Shown here: positions 5,859 through 6,374 of the stretch, piece after piece
How positions within the stretch are numbered: the stretch's first letter is position 1
Layout of the letters: every line of letters begins with the position of its first letter
NCBI GenBank assembly: GCA_031260825.1
Contig: JAISKS010000041.1
Location: 1 to 6,374 of the forward strand
DNA: 6,374 nt
Reading direction: 5' to 3'
Origin: Bifidobacteriaceae bacterium
Lineage (GTDB): Bacteria; Actinomycetota; Actinomycetes; Actinomycetales; Bifidobacteriaceae
The notes under the pieces: generated by a model
The model's input: only the letters and a program-made list of their open reading frames with translations
What the model was told of the DNA's origin: nothing
The model's database searches: none
Position numbers and translations under genes: made by a program

Positions 5859-6374
5859 ATGCAAGATAATAATATCTATTCAAAAAATTCTAGTTTTAGT
5901 TTTTCGGATCTTACTCAGGAAAAAGGTGCCGTAACTGTATTTATGACATTATGTTTACTTCCAATTTTATTAATGACTACTTTTTTCTTAGACGCCACTA
6001 GAGTTAATTTAGCAGCTGCTCATATAAATTCCATCCAACAACTTATGTTAAACGATGTGTTGGTTCATAATGATAAATGGCTAGAACAAAATTATGGACT
6101 TTATGGTGTATCTCAACAATTTGGTGCGAAACGTCTTGTAACAACTGAAGATATTAATAAGAGTTTTATAGAAAGATTAAATAAAAATATAACTCAAAAT
6201 TTTCCTGTTGAGGATTGCCAAGGTGATGTAAATTGTGTACCTGATAATTCATCACATTATGTTTCTTTTTTACATGTTGAGCCTTCTATCTCGCCTGAAG
6301 ATAGTATTTTATCAAATATTGAAAATGCGAACTTATCAAATATGATTGTTATGGAACAACAGATAATTGATAAT
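5859..6374 (+). CDS. Second DUF5702 / TadG-like protein, 3' end outside window
   Basis: The frame is open from ATG 5859 to the window edge (172 residues visible). After a polar leader, KGAVTVFMTLCLLP begins a hydrophobic segment (about residues 23-44) followed by DATRVNLAAAHIN and NDKWLEQNYGLYGV (71-84). This matches the N-terminal plan I know for DUF5702: G-x-x-TVF, one membrane helix, then a helix ending in a YGLF-like motif. The visible end ISPEDS...MEQQIIDN fits the next family segment. Unlike the TadE-like proteins, the residue at +5 after the Gly is Phe, not Glu, so prepilin-type cleavage is doubtful and the helix may stay as an anchor. Cysteines 120 and 126 form a close pair in the presumed external part. 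It probably forms an operon with the TadE-like gene 15 bases upstream. The in-frame TAA at 5841 supports this start. It pairs in type with the truncated gene at the left edge. Confidence 0.75.
   Translation, partial: MQDNNIYSKNSSFSFSDLTQEKGAVTVFMTLCLLPILLMTTFFLDATRVNLAAAHINSIQQLMLNDVLVHNDKWLEQNYGLYGVSQQFGAKRLVTTEDINKSFIERLNKNITQNFPVEDCQGDVNCVPDNSSHYVSFLHVEPSISPEDSILSNIENANLSNMIVMEQQIIDN

Noticed and set aside
2495..5861. Neighbouring genes in the same reading frame (possible stop readthrough fusions)
   Set aside because: The left DUF5702, TadE-like and miaA genes share a frame, as do the two right genes. Each match has a one-in-three chance, the first junction has two stops in a row, and fusing miaA to a pilin makes no sense.
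2..6374. CRISPR array, tRNA, rRNA, phage or toxin-antitoxin genes
   Set aside because: No regularly spaced repeats, no clover-leaf-like sequence and no such coding motifs were seen.

Overview
The window comes from a low-GC bacterium. It is most simply read as part of a Tad/Flp-type pilus or surface-export locus with the housekeeping gene miaA in its middle. All genes are on the + strand. They read: the 3' part of a large DUF5702 (TadG-like) protein (2-2497), a TadE-like pseudopilin (2510-3790), miaA (3803-4783), a repeat-rich gap of 313 bases, a second TadE-like pseudopilin (5097-5843), and the 5' part of a second DUF5702/TadG-like protein (5859 to the window end). The two pilin-type pairs therefore lie in opposite order (G-E, miaA, E-G). 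The four pilin-type proteins each have, or are expected to have, one N-terminal membrane helix and a large external domain rich in Asn, Asp and Thr. Tad minor pseudopilins are generally thought to anchor or prime the pilus; that role here is inferred from family membership.

The organism cannot be named. DUF5702 proteins are typical of Gram-positive (monoderm) Tad loci. The MiaA motifs (VPHHQIDV, VGGSSLYIRA, ILPTNTRRIIRALEV, TRRLVRKQLAWF) look to me more like Actinomycetota than Bacillota. The closely spaced cysteine pairs in the presumed external domains also suit a lineage that makes disulfides outside the cell. This placement is from memory of the families, not from a search. No ORF contains an internal TGA, so the standard bacterial code fits.

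Base composition differs between blocks. Hand counts of 60-base lines give about 27% G+C in the tad-type genes (six lines) and about 42% in miaA (four lines). One line of the repeat-rich gap is about 47%, and the line just before the second tadE-like gene is about 17%. miaA and the gap behind it thus look like one compositional block between two AT-rich pilus blocks.

Three features stand out. miaA carries an in-frame, G-rich duplication of 63 bases just after its P-loop, and removing it restores normal family spacing. The gap holds a roughly 106-base segment bounded by perfect 14-base inverted repeats and flanked on both sides by TAAT, which looks like a small non-autonomous mobile element, and next to it a 21-base tandem repeat. 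The second tadE-like gene has a -10 box so close to its ATG that its mRNA may be leaderless.
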